Source: Micromonospora sp. U21
GTDB lineage: Bacteria > Actinomycetota > Actinomycetes > Mycobacteriales > Micromonosporaceae
NCBI RefSeq assembly: GCF_018070045.1
Contig: NZ_JAGPYK010000016.1
Span: forward strand, 1-64,000
Length of the DNA: 64,000 bases
Direction of reading: 5' to 3'
Shown: positions 1-8,978 of the stretch, one piece after another
Layout of the letters: each line of letters starts with the position of its first letter
Numbering within the stretch: position 1 is the stretch's first letter
Program-made: the position numbers and the translations under genes
Notes under the pieces: model-generated
Told to the model about the DNA's origin: nothing
Seen by the model: the letters and a program-made list of their open reading frames with translations, nothing else
Database searches by the model: none

Positions 1-35
1 GCCCGGGGGGCCGGGCGGGCCCGCGCCGGGGTACG

Positions 36-1886
36 TCAGAGGGTCTGCGGCACGTCGATCTTGTCGATGTCGGGGGAGTACCAGGTGCCGCTGTCGAACG
101 TGATGGTGTTGGCGCCGGCCTTGAGGGCCAACTGGACGCTGACGGTCTCGGCCGTGCCCCAGTCGCCGGTGGAGGGGAACTTCAGGCTGGTGCCGTTGCC
201 GCTGTTGGAGGAGACGGTCACCGAGCGCGCGTCGCCGCTGACGTAGGCGACGGTGATGGTGTAGATCCCGTCCTTCCGCACCCGGACGTCGTTGAACCGC
301 ACCTTGCCGCCGAGGTAGAGGTTGCCGACCTTCCTGCCGCCGGAGCAGGCGTCGCACCCGCCGACGGAGGCGTTGCCGCTCAGGGTGTTGGCCGCGGACT
401 CGGCCTCGTAACTCGCCGGAACCAGAGTGGTGCCGCCGGGCCGGACGGTGAACAGTCGGGAGCCGTGCGCCGGCAGCGTAGCGGTGATCTTGTTCTTCTG
501 CGTCCCGAGGTTCCTGCTGTTCCACACGTCACGGACCGACGCGTTGCCGGTGAACCCGAAGGCCGCCCAGTGGGCGGTGACGGACGCCGGCGCGTCGCCG
601 AGGTTGAACAGCGCGACGGTGTAGCTGCCGTCGGGGTTCTTCGAGCCCCAGACCTGCTGGTCGCCGGCCGGTGTGACCGGCCGGGCCGGCGCGGCGCCGT
701 TCTGGTCGATGGCGATGACCTCGCGGTTGGTCAGCAGGGACAGCCCGTAGTCGTCGAGGCGGGTGAGGTCGTCGCCGCTGTACAGCGGCGACTTCGAGAT
801 CGCCCACAAGGTCGCGTACGTCTGTCGCTCGGCCCGCGTGAGGCCGTCCATCTCGCCGTTGCCCACGTTGAGCGAGTCGAGGTCGTTCCAGCCGCCGGGG
901 CCGGCCTTACGGCTCCAGGCCGGCGCGTCGTCGAACCGGTCGTCGACCGAGTTCTCCCAGGTGACCAGGGTGTTGCAGTAGCACTCGACGTCGGTGTCGA
1001 TCCGCCAGCCGTTCGAGTACCGCTTCCAGTCGGCGGCGTGGTTGATGTCCAGCGACCAGGACAGTTCGAGGTGGATCGGGCGGCCGGCGGTCGCGATGGC
1101 CTGCTGCCAGGCGGCCACGTCGGCGACGTTGTCGTAGTTGTCGCCGGACTTGAACGAGCCCGGGCCGACGCCGTCGAGCTTGAGGAAGTCGTAGCCCCAG
1201 TCGGCGAACATCTGCGCCTGGGAGTCGATGTACTTCTGTGCGCAGGGGTTGTCGAAGTTCAGCTTGTAGGCGCTGTCCCAGCCGTTGGTGGTGCGCAGGT
1301 CCGGGTAGACGATGTCGGCGGTGGTGCAGCCGTCGGCGTTCCAGATCGGTGCGACGCCGTTGGCGTACGCCTCCTTCTCCAGCCCGACCGGCAGGTAGAT
1401 GCCGGCCTTCAGGCCCTTGGCGTGGATGTGGTCGGCGACGGGCTTCATGCCGCGGGGGAAGCGCGCCGGGTCGGCCGCCTGCCGGGCGTGCTGGTCGAAC
1501 TTCGGCACCCAGCCGGTGTCGCGCCACCAGCCGGCGTCGATGTTGACGTACTCGTAGCCGTACGGCTTCAGCTTGGCGGCGAGAGCGTCCGCCTGCTTCA
1601 GCACGTTCGCCTCGGTGAGGTAGCTGTAGTCGCCGTCGGGGTTCAGGCCCGGGTACTTGGAGGACTGCATGCTCCAACTGGTCCACCCCATGAATGGACG
1701 CTCGGCGACGGCCGCCGCCGGCACCACGTCGTTCGACCTGGGCGACTCCGTCGGCGCGGCCTGGGCCGGGACGGCGCCCGCGCCGAGGAGCACGGCCACC
1801 GCCGCGGCGATGAGAGGGGAACCGGGTCGGCTTCGCCGGCCGACGCCTTTCTGCGGCTCGTTACGGGGTGTCGACGGTGACTGCAA
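36..1886 (-). CDS. Secreted GH27 alpha-galactosidase with C-terminal CBM35/6-like module
   Basis: A 616-residue exported glycoside hydrolase expected to release terminal alpha-galactose (possibly beta-L-arabinopyranose) from plant oligosaccharides. I chose the TTG start because AGGAGG lies six bases before it; the open frame continues further upstream without a signal peptide. Residues 1 to about 45 form a signal peptide ending near AQA. The GH27 barrel follows, with YVNIDAGWW, GLKAGIYLPVG, the nucleophile in FLKLDG (Asp238) and a probable acid/base in WRIDTDV (Asp299). A beta-sandwich linker domain leads to a C-terminal galactose-binding-like module (about 490-616, starting YEAESAANTL) resembling CBM35/CBM6. 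It lies 73 bases downstream of a ROK regulator on the same strand, which suggests sugar-responsive control. Family assignment is firm; the exact substrate is inferred. Confidence 0.9.
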   Translation of the reverse strand: MQSPSTPRNEPQKGVGRRSRPGSPLIAAAVAVLLGAGAVPAQAAPTESPRSNDVVPAAAVAERPFMGWTSWSMQSSKYPGLNPDGDYSYLTEANVLKQADALAAKLKPYGYEYVNIDAGWWRDTGWVPKFDQHARQAADPARFPRGMKPVADHIHAKGLKAGIYLPVGLEKEAYANGVAPIWNADGCTTADIVYPDLRTTNGWDSAYKLNFDNPCAQKYIDSQAQMFADWGYDFLKLDGVGPGSFKSGDNYDNVADVAAWQQAIATAGRPIHLELSWSLDINHAADWKRYSNGWRIDTDVECYCNTLVTWENSVDDRFDDAPAWSRKAGPGGWNDLDSLNVGNGEMDGLTRAERQTYATLWAISKSPLYSGDDLTRLDDYGLSLLTNREVIAIDQNGAAPARPVTPAGDQQVWGSKNPDGSYTVALFNLGDAPASVTAHWAAFGFTGNASVRDVWNSRNLGTQKNKITATLPAHGSRLFTVRPGGTTLVPASYEAESAANTLSGNASVGGCDACSGGRKVGNLYLGGKVRFNDVRVRKDGIYTITVAYVSGDARSVTVSSNSGNGTSLKFPSTGDWGTAETVSVQLALKAGANTITFDSGTWYSPDIDKIDVPQTL

Positions 1887-1959
1887 GGTCAACCTCCTGG
1901 GGGCACGGTGGGTCGAGTCGAGCGCTATGGACGGCCGATGGCCGGGTTGACGCCGTGGG

Positions 1960-3129
1960 TCAGGGGAGAACGAGCGATTGGATGCTGACCGCGGCCGCGC
2001 CGCGGGCCCACTCCTCGAAGGGCAGCGGACGGATCGAGAGGGGGCACCGCGCGGCGGCGCCGAAGGCCTGCCGCTCGAAGCTCGTGCGGATGTGGCTGTC
2101 GAACAGGTCGTACGCGGCCAGGCCCTCGCCGGACACGACGATCCGGGTGGGGCCGACCAGGTTCGCGACGGCCGCGATGCCGCAGCCGATCGCGCTGCCG
2201 GCGCGGGTGAAGACGGCCCGGACCTGCTCGTGGCCGCCGCGCGCGAGCGCCACGGCCTCGTCGATGGTGAGGTCGGGGCGGCCGGTGCGGACGCGGGCCT
2301 GCGCCACGATGGCGTCCGTGCCGGCGATCGACTCGACGCAGCCGCGACCACCGCAGTGGCAGTCGGGGCCGGTGGCGTCGACGGCGAGGTGGCCGATCTC
2401 GCCGGCCACCCCGTACGAGCCGGACACCAGTCGGCCGTTGACGACCAGTCCGCACCCGATGCCGGTGCCCACGGTGACCAGGGCGAACGACTCGGCGCCC
2501 ACCCCCTCGCCGAACCAGTGCTCGGCGGCGGTCAGCGCCTTGACGTCGTTCTCCACGGTGACCGCGAGACCGGTGCGCTGTGCCACGAGCCGGCCCAGCG
2601 GCACGTCGCGCCAGTGCAGGAACGGCGAGTAGCGGACCAGGCCGGTGGTGCGGTCGATGTCGCCGGAGAGGGAGAGCCCGAGCCGACGGATCCGGGCCCG
2701 GTCGCCGGGGAAGGCGCCGAGCAGGTCGTCGGTGAGCCGGCCGACCTCGATGAGGACGGCCTCGACGTCAGGGTCGGTCAGTGGCCGGCGGGCGGTGGAC
2801 CGTACCTGCGCGCGCAGGTCACAGACCACGCCGATCAGCTCGTCAGCGGTGATCTTGACACCGATGAAGAACTCGCGGTCGGCCCGGACGGCCAGCGGGC
2901 TGGCCGGCCGGCCGGCGCCCGGTCCGGTGCGCTCGGTGGCGGCCAGTTCGTGCAGGTAGCCCAGGTCGATGAGGGGGCGGGCGGCCTTGGTGACGGCGGC
3001 GGAGGACAGCCCGAGTCGACGCGCGAGTGCGACCCGACTGACCGGCCCCTCGGTCAGCACGGCCGTGAACACCGCCGTCGCGGCCGGTGCCGCCGGCGGC
3101 CCGGCCAGCGTGTCGCTTCCACGAAACAT
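1960..3129 (-). CDS. ROK-family transcriptional regulator (NagC/XylR type)
   Basis: A 389-residue sugar-responsive repressor. Residues about 15-75 form a winged helix-turn-helix (VSRVALARRLGLSSAAVTK). The rest is a ROK sugar-kinase-like fold with the phosphate-binding segment GTGIGCGLV and the zinc signature CHCGGRGC. Regulators of this family bind sugars or sugar phosphates and release DNA. Its position directly upstream of and co-directional with the alpha-galactosidase suggests that it controls that gene, perhaps on a shared transcript, and itself. A kinase activity is unlikely because of the N-terminal DNA-binding domain. Confidence 0.88.
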   Translation of the reverse strand: MFRGSDTLAGPPAAPAATAVFTAVLTEGPVSRVALARRLGLSSAAVTKAARPLIDLGYLHELAATERTGPGAGRPASPLAVRADREFFIGVKITADELIGVVCDLRAQVRSTARRPLTDPDVEAVLIEVGRLTDDLLGAFPGDRARIRRLGLSLSGDIDRTTGLVRYSPFLHWRDVPLGRLVAQRTGLAVTVENDVKALTAAEHWFGEGVGAESFALVTVGTGIGCGLVVNGRLVSGSYGVAGEIGHLAVDATGPDCHCGGRGCVESIAGTDAIVAQARVRTGRPDLTIDEAVALARGGHEQVRAVFTRAGSAIGCGIAAVANLVGPTRIVVSGEGLAAYDLFDSHIRTSFERQAFGAAARCPLSIRPLPFEEWARGAAAVSIQSLVLP

Positions 3130-3137
3130 GGACGGAA

Positions 3138-3195
3138 TCTAGGGCGAATATTTAACTTCTTCAAGTATTGATTCTGCTCAGTGCTCCGCCCTAGA
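3138..3195. promoter_or_regulatory. Candidate bipartite operator/promoter upstream of the ROK gene
   Basis: Two perfect 9-base inverted arms, TCTAGGGCG at 3138-3146 and CGCCCTAGA at 3187-3195, enclose about 40 bases that are strikingly A+T rich for this genome (around 3147-3175, with ACTT-CTTC-AAGT dyad). The element begins nine bases upstream of the ROK start codon. This is where an autoregulatory operator and the -10 region of the ROK/alpha-galactosidase unit would be expected. Binding is inferred from position and symmetry only. Confidence 0.4.
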
Positions 3196-3202
3196 GTCGG
3201 CC

Positions 3203-4252
3203 TCAGCTACGGGAGCGCGGCAGGCAGTCCTTCTTGTACTTCAGGCCCGAGCCGCACCAGCAGGCGTCATTGCGCTCCGGTGGCCAGGGGATCCGCGCGT
3301 CGGGTCGAGCCGCGAGTTCGCCGGCGTAGCCGGCCCGGGTCTGCGGGTCGGACGGATCGCCGTTCCGTCGGTTGGCGTGGGCGTCCAGGCCGGCCACCGT
3401 CGCGCTGAGCACGCCCAGACCGGTCCCGCCAGCGTTCGCCAGCCGGACCAGCTCCTTCTCCAACCGGGCCCGGTGCGCGTCCCAGTCCGGCCCGTACGCC
3501 TCGGTCAGGGCGGGGTGTTCGGCCAGCAGGCGGTCGAACTCGGCCCGGGGCCAGAAGAGCAGGTCCGGCTGGCCGCCCTCCCGCTGCGCCGCCCGACGGA
3601 CGAGCTGGGACTCCAGCCGGTCCGCGAGATCGTCGTGCCGGTCGTGCGGCAGGTTGAGATCCCGGCGTACCCGGTGCCGCTGTTGCAGCAGGAAGAAGAG
3701 GACACCGGGCGATTCCGGGGGGCCGACCTCGACCGCGGGCTCCACGGCGGTGATGGCCTGCGCCGGGGCTCCGGCGACGGTGGCGCGCTCGCCGAGCAGG
3801 GTGTCGACCGCCTCGCTCAGCCACCTCTCCGCGATCGCCGAACGGCCACCGGAGTCCAACGCCGCGCTCACGTAGGCGGCGGCGTCGGGCTGGACGAGCA
3901 GGAGCGGGCGAAGCGCGGTCAGCTCCGCCATCGCCTCGTCCTCCCGGCCGGCGGCCTGGAACAGGGTCCGGGCCCGCAACGCTCGGGCGAACCCGGCCCG
4001 GGGATCGTCCCCCGACGGGTACGCCGCCAGGGCGCGGTCCGCGTACCGGAGCGCGGCATCCGATCTCCCCCGGATCTCGGCGATCTCGGCGGCCAGGGTC
4101 AGCGCGTCCCCGGCGTCATCCGGATCTTCCAGCCGGTCCCGCTCCACCGCATCGGCGATCTCGGCGGCGACACCGAGCGGATTGGCCGTCCCGAGCGCCG
4201 AGCGGCGAAGTTCGGCGAGGTCAGCCTTGGTGAGTACGTCTTTCGTCGGCAC
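3203..4252 (-). CDS. SEC-C motif protein with TPR-like helical region
   Basis: A 349-residue cytoplasmic protein. The N-terminal 180 residues are alanine-rich helices spaced like TPR units (for example AALRYADRALAAYPSGDDPRAG). The extreme C-terminus carries a SEC-C zinc motif, NDACWCGSGLKYKKDC, as found at the end of SecA and in many uncharacterised bacterial proteins, where it binds zinc and can contact SecB or ribosomes. The GTG start is probably leaderless: the TANNNT box TAGCGT (minus strand, 4259-4264) ends six bases before it. It is divergent from phoD. The molecular role is unknown. Confidence 0.75.
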   Translation of the reverse strand: MPTKDVLTKADLAELRRSALGTANPLGVAAEIADAVERDRLEDPDDAGDALTLAAEIAEIRGRSDAALRYADRALAAYPSGDDPRAGFARALRARTLFQAAGREDEAMAELTALRPLLLVQPDAAAYVSAALDSGGRSAIAERWLSEAVDTLLGERATVAGAPAQAITAVEPAVEVGPPESPGVLFFLLQQRHRVRRDLNLPHDRHDDLADRLESQLVRRAAQREGGQPDLLFWPRAEFDRLLAEHPALTEAYGPDWDAHRARLEKELVRLANAGGTGLGVLSATVAGLDAHANRRNGDPSDPQTRAGYAGELAARPDARIPWPPERNDACWCGSGLKYKKDCLPRSRS

Positions 4253-4480
4253 GATCTCACGCTACGTCGGGGTGCTCCCGGTGTGCCGGCAGATCAGCTG
4301 TAACGCCGCTCTCACGCTTCTCGGTGTTGCGACCACGCGCATTCAGGCGAACCGGCCCGGATGCCGGGTGACATCTTTCCACCCGCCGTACCTCCGCCCT
4401 TCACATGATCTTCAGGAGACGGGCGGACGGACTGCCGAGGCTGTCGGGACGATCTCGTCTCGATCAAGGCAGGTGTGGCA

Positions 4481-7009
4481 GTGCCCGACCCATCCACCAT
4501 CAGCCGTCGACGGTTCCTGACCATCGCGGGCGGTACCGGCGGCGTGATCGCGGTGAGCCAGCTGGTCGCCGAGCTTCCCGCGGCGTACGCCGACGACCTG
4601 GACCCGGCGCCGTTCACCCTCGGCGTCGCCTCCGGCGAGCCGGACCACACCGGCGTCGTGCTGTGGACACGCCTGGCCCGGGACCCGCTCGACGCGGCGG
4701 ACGGCGGTATGCCGCCGGAGCCCGTACAGGTGCGGTGGGAAGTGGCCCGCGACCCGCAGTTCCGCCACGTCGTCCGGTCCGGTGAGGTGACGGCCACGCC
4801 GACGGCGGCACACACCGTGCACGTGCTCGTGGACGACCTGGCCCCCGACCGTTGGTACTGGTACCGCTTCTTCGCCGACGGGGTGACCAGCCGCACCGGG
4901 CGTACCCGGACCATGCCGCCGCTAGGCGCAAAGGCCGACCACATGCGGTTCGTGTTCGTCTCCTGCCAGTCCTGGGCGGGCGGCCCCTACCCCGCGTACC
5001 GGGACCTGGCCGAACAGGAGCTCGACTTCGTCGTGCACCTCGGCGACTACATCTACGAGACCACCGACGGCAGCCTGACCGAGTTCCGCCGGCTGCACGC
5101 GCTCTACAAGACCTCGCCCGACCTGCGCGCCGCGCACGCCCGGTTCCCGTTCGTCATGACCTGGGACGACCACGAGGTGCAGAACAACTACGCCGGTGCG
5201 GTGCCGTCCGGGGCGGGCGATGGCCGGCCCTTCCTGGAGCGCCGCGCCAACGGCTACCAGGCCTACTACGAGCATCTGCCGCTGCGGCCCGAGCAGCGCC
5301 CCAGCGGGCCGGACATGTTGATGTACCGGCGGGTCGACTTCGGCCGGCTGGCCCAGTTCAGCGTGCTCGACACCCGGCAGTACCGCAGCGACCAGGCGCT
5401 CGGCGACGGGCGCAAGGAACCGACCGGCGAGGTCTTCGACCCGACACGCACGATGACCGGCCCCGAGCAGGAGCGCTGGCTGCTCGACGGGCTGCGCCGG
5501 TCGAAGGCCCGCTGGAACGTCATCGCCCAGCAGACCATCATGGCCGCCTTCGACTACGACCTGGGGCCGGGGCGGATCGTCAACCTCGACCAGTGGGACG
5601 GGTACCCGCCGGCCCGCTCCCGCATCCTCGACTTCATCGCCACGCACCGGGTGTCGAATCCGGTGGTCCTCGGCGGAGACTGGCACACCCACTGGGTGAA
5701 CGACCTGAAGACCGACTTCACCGACCCCGCCGCGAAGACGATCGCCACCGAGTTCGTCGGCACGTCGATCTCCTCCGGCGCCGGCTGGGACGCCGACGTG
5801 CGGGCCGGCCTCGCCGCCAACCCGCACGTCAGGTTCTACAACGGCAGCTACCGCGGCTACGTGATCTGCGACGTCACCGAGCGGCGCTGGCGTGCCGACC
5901 TGCGCATCGTGCTGGACGCGCGGGACGCCCTCTCCCCGGCGTACACGATCGCGGCGTTCGAGGTGCGCGACGGCGTACCCGGGGCGTACCGGATCGACGC
6001 CGGGGACGGCATCGTCGGTCGGGTCACCGACGCCACGACCGGCGCCGCCCTGCCGAACGTGCAGGTGACCGTGTTTCGGGCGGACGGCAGTCGACTGGTG
6101 GCGAGCACGACCGACCCGTCGGGTGAGGTCCTCGCCTTCGCACCGCCGGGCAGTTACACCGTCGCCGTGAACGGGGTCGGCTACGAGCCGGTGAGCCGTC
6201 AGGTGACGGTCGCCCAGGGCACGCCGACGAAGCTCGACTTGCGGCTGACCCGGGCGGCGACCACGGCCGGAGTCGGCCGCGTCATCCCCGGCCCGCAGGC
6301 CGAGGCGAAGGCATCCGATCTGGTGCTCGGCAACGACCTGGTGGCCCTGGCCGTCTCGGCCGGCACCGACGACCCGCAACTGTCGGGGGTCACCGTCGGC
6401 AAGCCCCTGGACCTGGCCGCGATCGGACGCCTCGACCAGCTCGACTGGATCAACCTGCCGTACGCCTCGGCGACGCAGCCCCGTGGCACCAGCGCATGGC
6501 AGCAACGGACCGTTCGCTCCAGCGCCGTCGAGGTGCTCTCCGCGACCGGCCCGCTGGCGTCCGTCCGCGCCACCGGCGTCAGCACGGCCGTCGCCGACCT
6601 CCAGGTCGTCACGACGTACACCATCCGGCCGAACGAACCGTGGGTGCTGGCGGAGAGCGTCTTCACCAACCTCGGCACGGTGCCGCGCACCTTTTGGACC
6701 GGCGACGCGCTCGACCACGACGGCGCCGGCCAGCGCAGCGGGATCCCGGGGCACGGCACCATCACCAGCAGCACCCCGGCGGACTACCCGCCCGCCGCGC
6801 CGTGGATCGGCATGACCGGCTCCGACCGGCAGACCTACGGCCTGCTCTACGAGGATGCCGGGTTCGTCGCGTACGCCGCATACAACTGGGTGATGAGCCA
6901 GCGCCAGGTGACCCTCGCCCCGGGCGGGACGTTCACGCTGCGGCGCCGGATCGTCGCCGTCGACAGCGGCCCCGGCGCCGACCCGTTCGCGGTGCTCGGC
7001 CAGCTCTGA
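4481..7009 (+). CDS. phoD: Tat-exported PhoD-like alkaline phosphatase/phosphodiesterase with extra C-terminal domains
   Basis: An 842-residue secreted metallophosphatase. The GTG at 4481 is preferred because AAGGCAGG lies seven bases upstream; another in-frame GTG lies at 4475. A twin-arginine signal (SRRRFLTIAGG) precedes the Fibronectin-like PhoD N-domain (FTLGVASGEPDHTGVVLWTR) and the catalytic domain with FVSCQSW, HLGDYIYE, TWDDHEVQNNY and GGDWHTHW. PhoD enzymes release phosphate from mono- and diesters outside the cell using Fe/Ca. From about residue 507 the protein continues with a carboxypeptidase-regulatory-like beta-sandwich (to about 590) and a further roughly 250-residue beta-rich domain that I do not recognise. 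Ordinary PhoD proteins stop near 520-580 residues, so this one is considerably longer. Confidence 0.87.
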   Translation: MPDPSTISRRRFLTIAGGTGGVIAVSQLVAELPAAYADDLDPAPFTLGVASGEPDHTGVVLWTRLARDPLDAADGGMPPEPVQVRWEVARDPQFRHVVRSGEVTATPTAAHTVHVLVDDLAPDRWYWYRFFADGVTSRTGRTRTMPPLGAKADHMRFVFVSCQSWAGGPYPAYRDLAEQELDFVVHLGDYIYETTDGSLTEFRRLHALYKTSPDLRAAHARFPFVMTWDDHEVQNNYAGAVPSGAGDGRPFLERRANGYQAYYEHLPLRPEQRPSGPDMLMYRRVDFGRLAQFSVLDTRQYRSDQALGDGRKEPTGEVFDPTRTMTGPEQERWLLDGLRRSKARWNVIAQQTIMAAFDYDLGPGRIVNLDQWDGYPPARSRILDFIATHRVSNPVVLGGDWHTHWVNDLKTDFTDPAAKTIATEFVGTSISSGAGWDADVRAGLAANPHVRFYNGSYRGYVICDVTERRWRADLRIVLDARDALSPAYTIAAFEVRDGVPGAYRIDAGDGIVGRVTDATTGAALPNVQVTVFRADGSRLVASTTDPSGEVLAFAPPGSYTVAVNGVGYEPVSRQVTVAQGTPTKLDLRLTRAATTAGVGRVIPGPQAEAKASDLVLGNDLVALAVSAGTDDPQLSGVTVGKPLDLAAIGRLDQLDWINLPYASATQPRGTSAWQQRTVRSSAVEVLSATGPLASVRATGVSTAVADLQVVTTYTIRPNEPWVLAESVFTNLGTVPRTFWTGDALDHDGAGQRSGIPGHGTITSSTPADYPPAAPWIGMTGSDRQTYGLLYEDAGFVAYAAYNWVMSQRQVTLAPGGTFTLRRRIVAVDSGPGADPFAVLGQL

Positions 7010-7016
7010 CGGCTGG

Positions 7017-7049
7017 CGTGGGCGGGCGGCGGCGAGCCGCCCGCCCGCG
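7017..7049 (+). terminator. Rho-independent-type hairpin after phoD
   Basis: Fourteen-base G+C arms (7017-7030 and 7036-7049) with one G-T mismatch enclose a five-base loop, beginning eight bases after the phoD stop codon. There is no U-tract, as is usual for actinomycete terminators. Confidence 0.65.
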
Positions 7050-7221
7050 CTGGAACTGGAGAAGGCGCAGGTTGAGGTCGGCGGGGTCACGTGGCAGGGT
7101 CGTGCCTCCTGCGCGAACAGTTCGACGGCTTAACCGGGACAGCAGCCTGGGACACCAAGGCCCAGCGCGACGCGGCATTCTGGGAGCCGGTCCGGTTCGA
7201 ACGAGTGGGAGGCTCAGGTCC

Positions 7222-8265
7222 ATGGCCGACGATGACGTGGAGTGGTATCAGAAGCTGCTCGAAGCGAAGCCGGAACTGATCGACGAGGTGCAGTGCTGGA
7301 CAGTCATCCAGCCGTTGACGAAACCAATCACGGTGGCCGAGGTGGTGTGCCGGCTCGGTGGGGACCCAGCGGAGATCGAGCACCGGACCGGATGGGACCC
7401 CGATGCCCCGACATCGGTGGTGCACCTCAACCAGGTCGGTCCGGCCGTGGTCATGGCGGAGGTGATGGACGCCGAGGGTATCCGCGAGGAGGTGCTGCGG
7501 TGGCTGTCCGACGGCGCCGTCGTGCACAGCTCGTGGTGGGGTTCCGGCAACGGACGCAGTTTCCTGTGCTACGCCGCCTTCGGCCGGTTGATGACCCAGT
7601 TGCAGCATCTCGATGACGACCGGCCGGGCGGCGAGCAGCCCGAGGCCCTCGACGAAGATCGCGCCGCGCTGCGCGGGCTCACCGACGATCCAGACCTGGA
7701 CTATCCGGCGCAGCTGGCCCTGGTGGAGCGACGCACCGGGGTCCGGCTGGACGCCGCCTGGTTGGACCAGCCGCACCCGACAGTCGTGCTGCGCAAGCCG
7801 ATCCCGGACGACCCACGCCCACCGGGCAGCTTCGCCGCAACAGACCCGGACCTGGCGGCCATGCTCCTCATGGCCGACGAGCCGACACGCCGCGCCGCAC
7901 TGCGCTGGGTGCTCGACCTGCTCGCCGACGAGCAGGGCCTGCGTGGCGAGCCACTGGTCAACGCGGTGCTCGAGACGTTGACGCACGACTGGCCCGCCAG
8001 CAGCGACCTGGGGCAGGAGTCTCACGCCATGAATATCCGACTGAGCGAAGAAGTCAACAACAGCCCGGGAATGTCGCCTGAACGCTGGCGACGGTACTAC
8101 CGCATGCGCGCCGGTCAAGCCTTCGCCGCGACGGTCATCGACCCCAACGACCGGTTGAAGCCACTGGACACGCTCTGGTACGCCCAACAGGCGCTTCAGG
8201 AGCGATGGCCCGCCATCCGCGCCGAACTGTGGCGGCGGGCACGGCACCAACGCAGCACGCTGTAG
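7222..8265 (+). CDS. DUF6461-like protein of unknown function
   Basis: A 347-residue soluble protein. The ATG at 7222 is preceded by GGGAGG nine bases upstream; the frame is open much further upstream through phoD, which is coincidental. The first 130 residues (CWTVIQPLTKPITVAEVVCRLGG, then LSDGAVVHSSWWGSGNGRSF) resemble the actinobacterial DUF6461 domain, which is often found near defence or regulatory genes but has no known activity. The second half is helical and charged (RRAALRWVLDLLADEQG, SPERWRRYYRMRAG). No signal peptide or membrane segment is visible. The domain name rests on recall of the family pattern and could be wrong. Confidence 0.6.
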   Translation: MADDDVEWYQKLLEAKPELIDEVQCWTVIQPLTKPITVAEVVCRLGGDPAEIEHRTGWDPDAPTSVVHLNQVGPAVVMAEVMDAEGIREEVLRWLSDGAVVHSSWWGSGNGRSFLCYAAFGRLMTQLQHLDDDRPGGEQPEALDEDRAALRGLTDDPDLDYPAQLALVERRTGVRLDAAWLDQPHPTVVLRKPIPDDPRPPGSFAATDPDLAAMLLMADEPTRRAALRWVLDLLADEQGLRGEPLVNAVLETLTHDWPASSDLGQESHAMNIRLSEEVNNSPGMSPERWRRYYRMRAGQAFAATVIDPNDRLKPLDTLWYAQQALQERWPAIRAELWRRARHQRSTL

Positions 8266-8371
8266 TGCCGCCGCTGCATCGCCCGGCGCAACGAGCACAC
8301 CGTCGACGAGTGGCCACACCAGGTCAATGTGGTGCAGGTGCTATCGATGTCGCCGGTGGTGGGGACGGTAC

Positions 8372-8572
8372 TCAGTGGAACGCGTTGCGATCGACGGCCT
8401 TGATGAACTCACTCCAGGCGTGCGGCCGGAAGGTGAGGACGGGGCCCTGCCGGTCCTTGGAGTCCCGGACAGCCACCACGCGGAGAAGGTTCGTGGCGAC
8501 CTCGACCCAGTCGCCGCCGTTGTCGCCGCTGCGGGTGCTCTTGCACCAGGCGGCGCCGGTCAGGTCAGTCAT
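8372..8572 (-). CDS. DUF397 domain protein
   Basis: A 66-residue protein starting MTDLTGAAWCKSTRSGDNG and ending in GPVLTFRPHAWSEFI, which is the full DUF397 pattern. In actinomycetes such genes follow an XRE/Scr1-type regulator gene and are thought to act with it as a toxin-antitoxin-like or regulatory pair. I chose the internal Met at 8572 over the upstream Met at 8584 because it overlaps the stop of the decayed upstream regulator frame (8565-8567), the usual coupled arrangement. Its partner is broken here (8565-8905), so the gene may be an orphan. Confidence 0.8.
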   Translation of the reverse strand: MTDLTGAAWCKSTRSGDNGGDWVEVATNLLRVVAVRDSKDRQGPVLTFRPHAWSEFIKAVDRNAFH

Positions 8573-8905
8573 GCCGAATCTCACCAGCGATACTTTTGAT
8601 CATGTCTCTCGATTCCGCCTCGAGAAGGGCAAGCGCATCCAGTCCTCGCCAGACGCGTTCGTAGGCGGCCAACTCGTCGGGCTTGTCGAGGATCACGAAG
8701 GAGCTCGCAACCGCCCCGGGCACCGCCTCAGACAGCACGGGCTCCAGCCGGGGGCGGCCGGCAACCGCCGAAAGAGCGACGCCTGCCGTTGAAGTCGGAC
8801 CTGTACCGCCCGGTCGCGTTCTTCCTCGCTCAGCATCCCGCCAAGGCGGTAGAGCGCGTGAGCGTACTCCTTGGTTTGAACAAGCTGCTCCGGTGCGGGC
8901 CGCGC
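8565..8905 (-). pseudogene. Truncated, frameshifted XRE/Scr1-type (DUF5753-like) regulator
   Basis: The minus strand reads QLVQTKEYAHALYRLGGML followed by SEEERDRAVQVRLQRQASLF, a DUF5753-like segment, and then loses frame near 8770. In the next frame it continues as LEPVLSEAVPGAVASSF, YERVWRGLDALAL and ESRDMI, ending at 8565 just where the DUF397 gene starts. The N-terminal helix-turn-helix is absent; its place is occupied by the start of the divergent nhaA gene. This looks like a deletion plus a frameshift in a formerly standard XRE-DUF397 pair. Confidence 0.55.
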
Positions 8906-8978
8906 GTCATCCTGACCAGCGGTCGCCTTGTGCCCGAATCCGGACCACGTGGCGATCAGGTCGAGGAAGATTGTCCCC

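Noticed and set aside
465..1880. Long plus-strand open frame opposite the alpha-galactosidase gene
   Set aside because: Arg/Val/Gly-rich translation with no domain, produced by third-position G+C bias on the complementary strand. The minus strand encodes a clear GH27 enzyme.
4253..4474. PHO box (GTTCACC-type direct repeats) upstream of phoD
   Set aside because: Only one imperfect unit (GTTCGCC on the minus strand) could be found and no tandem copy at 11-base spacing.
6496..7221. 5' extension of the DUF6461-like gene into phoD
   Set aside because: The extension is Arg/Pro-rich shadow sequence; the ATG at 7222 has a good ribosome-binding site and starts normal protein sequence.
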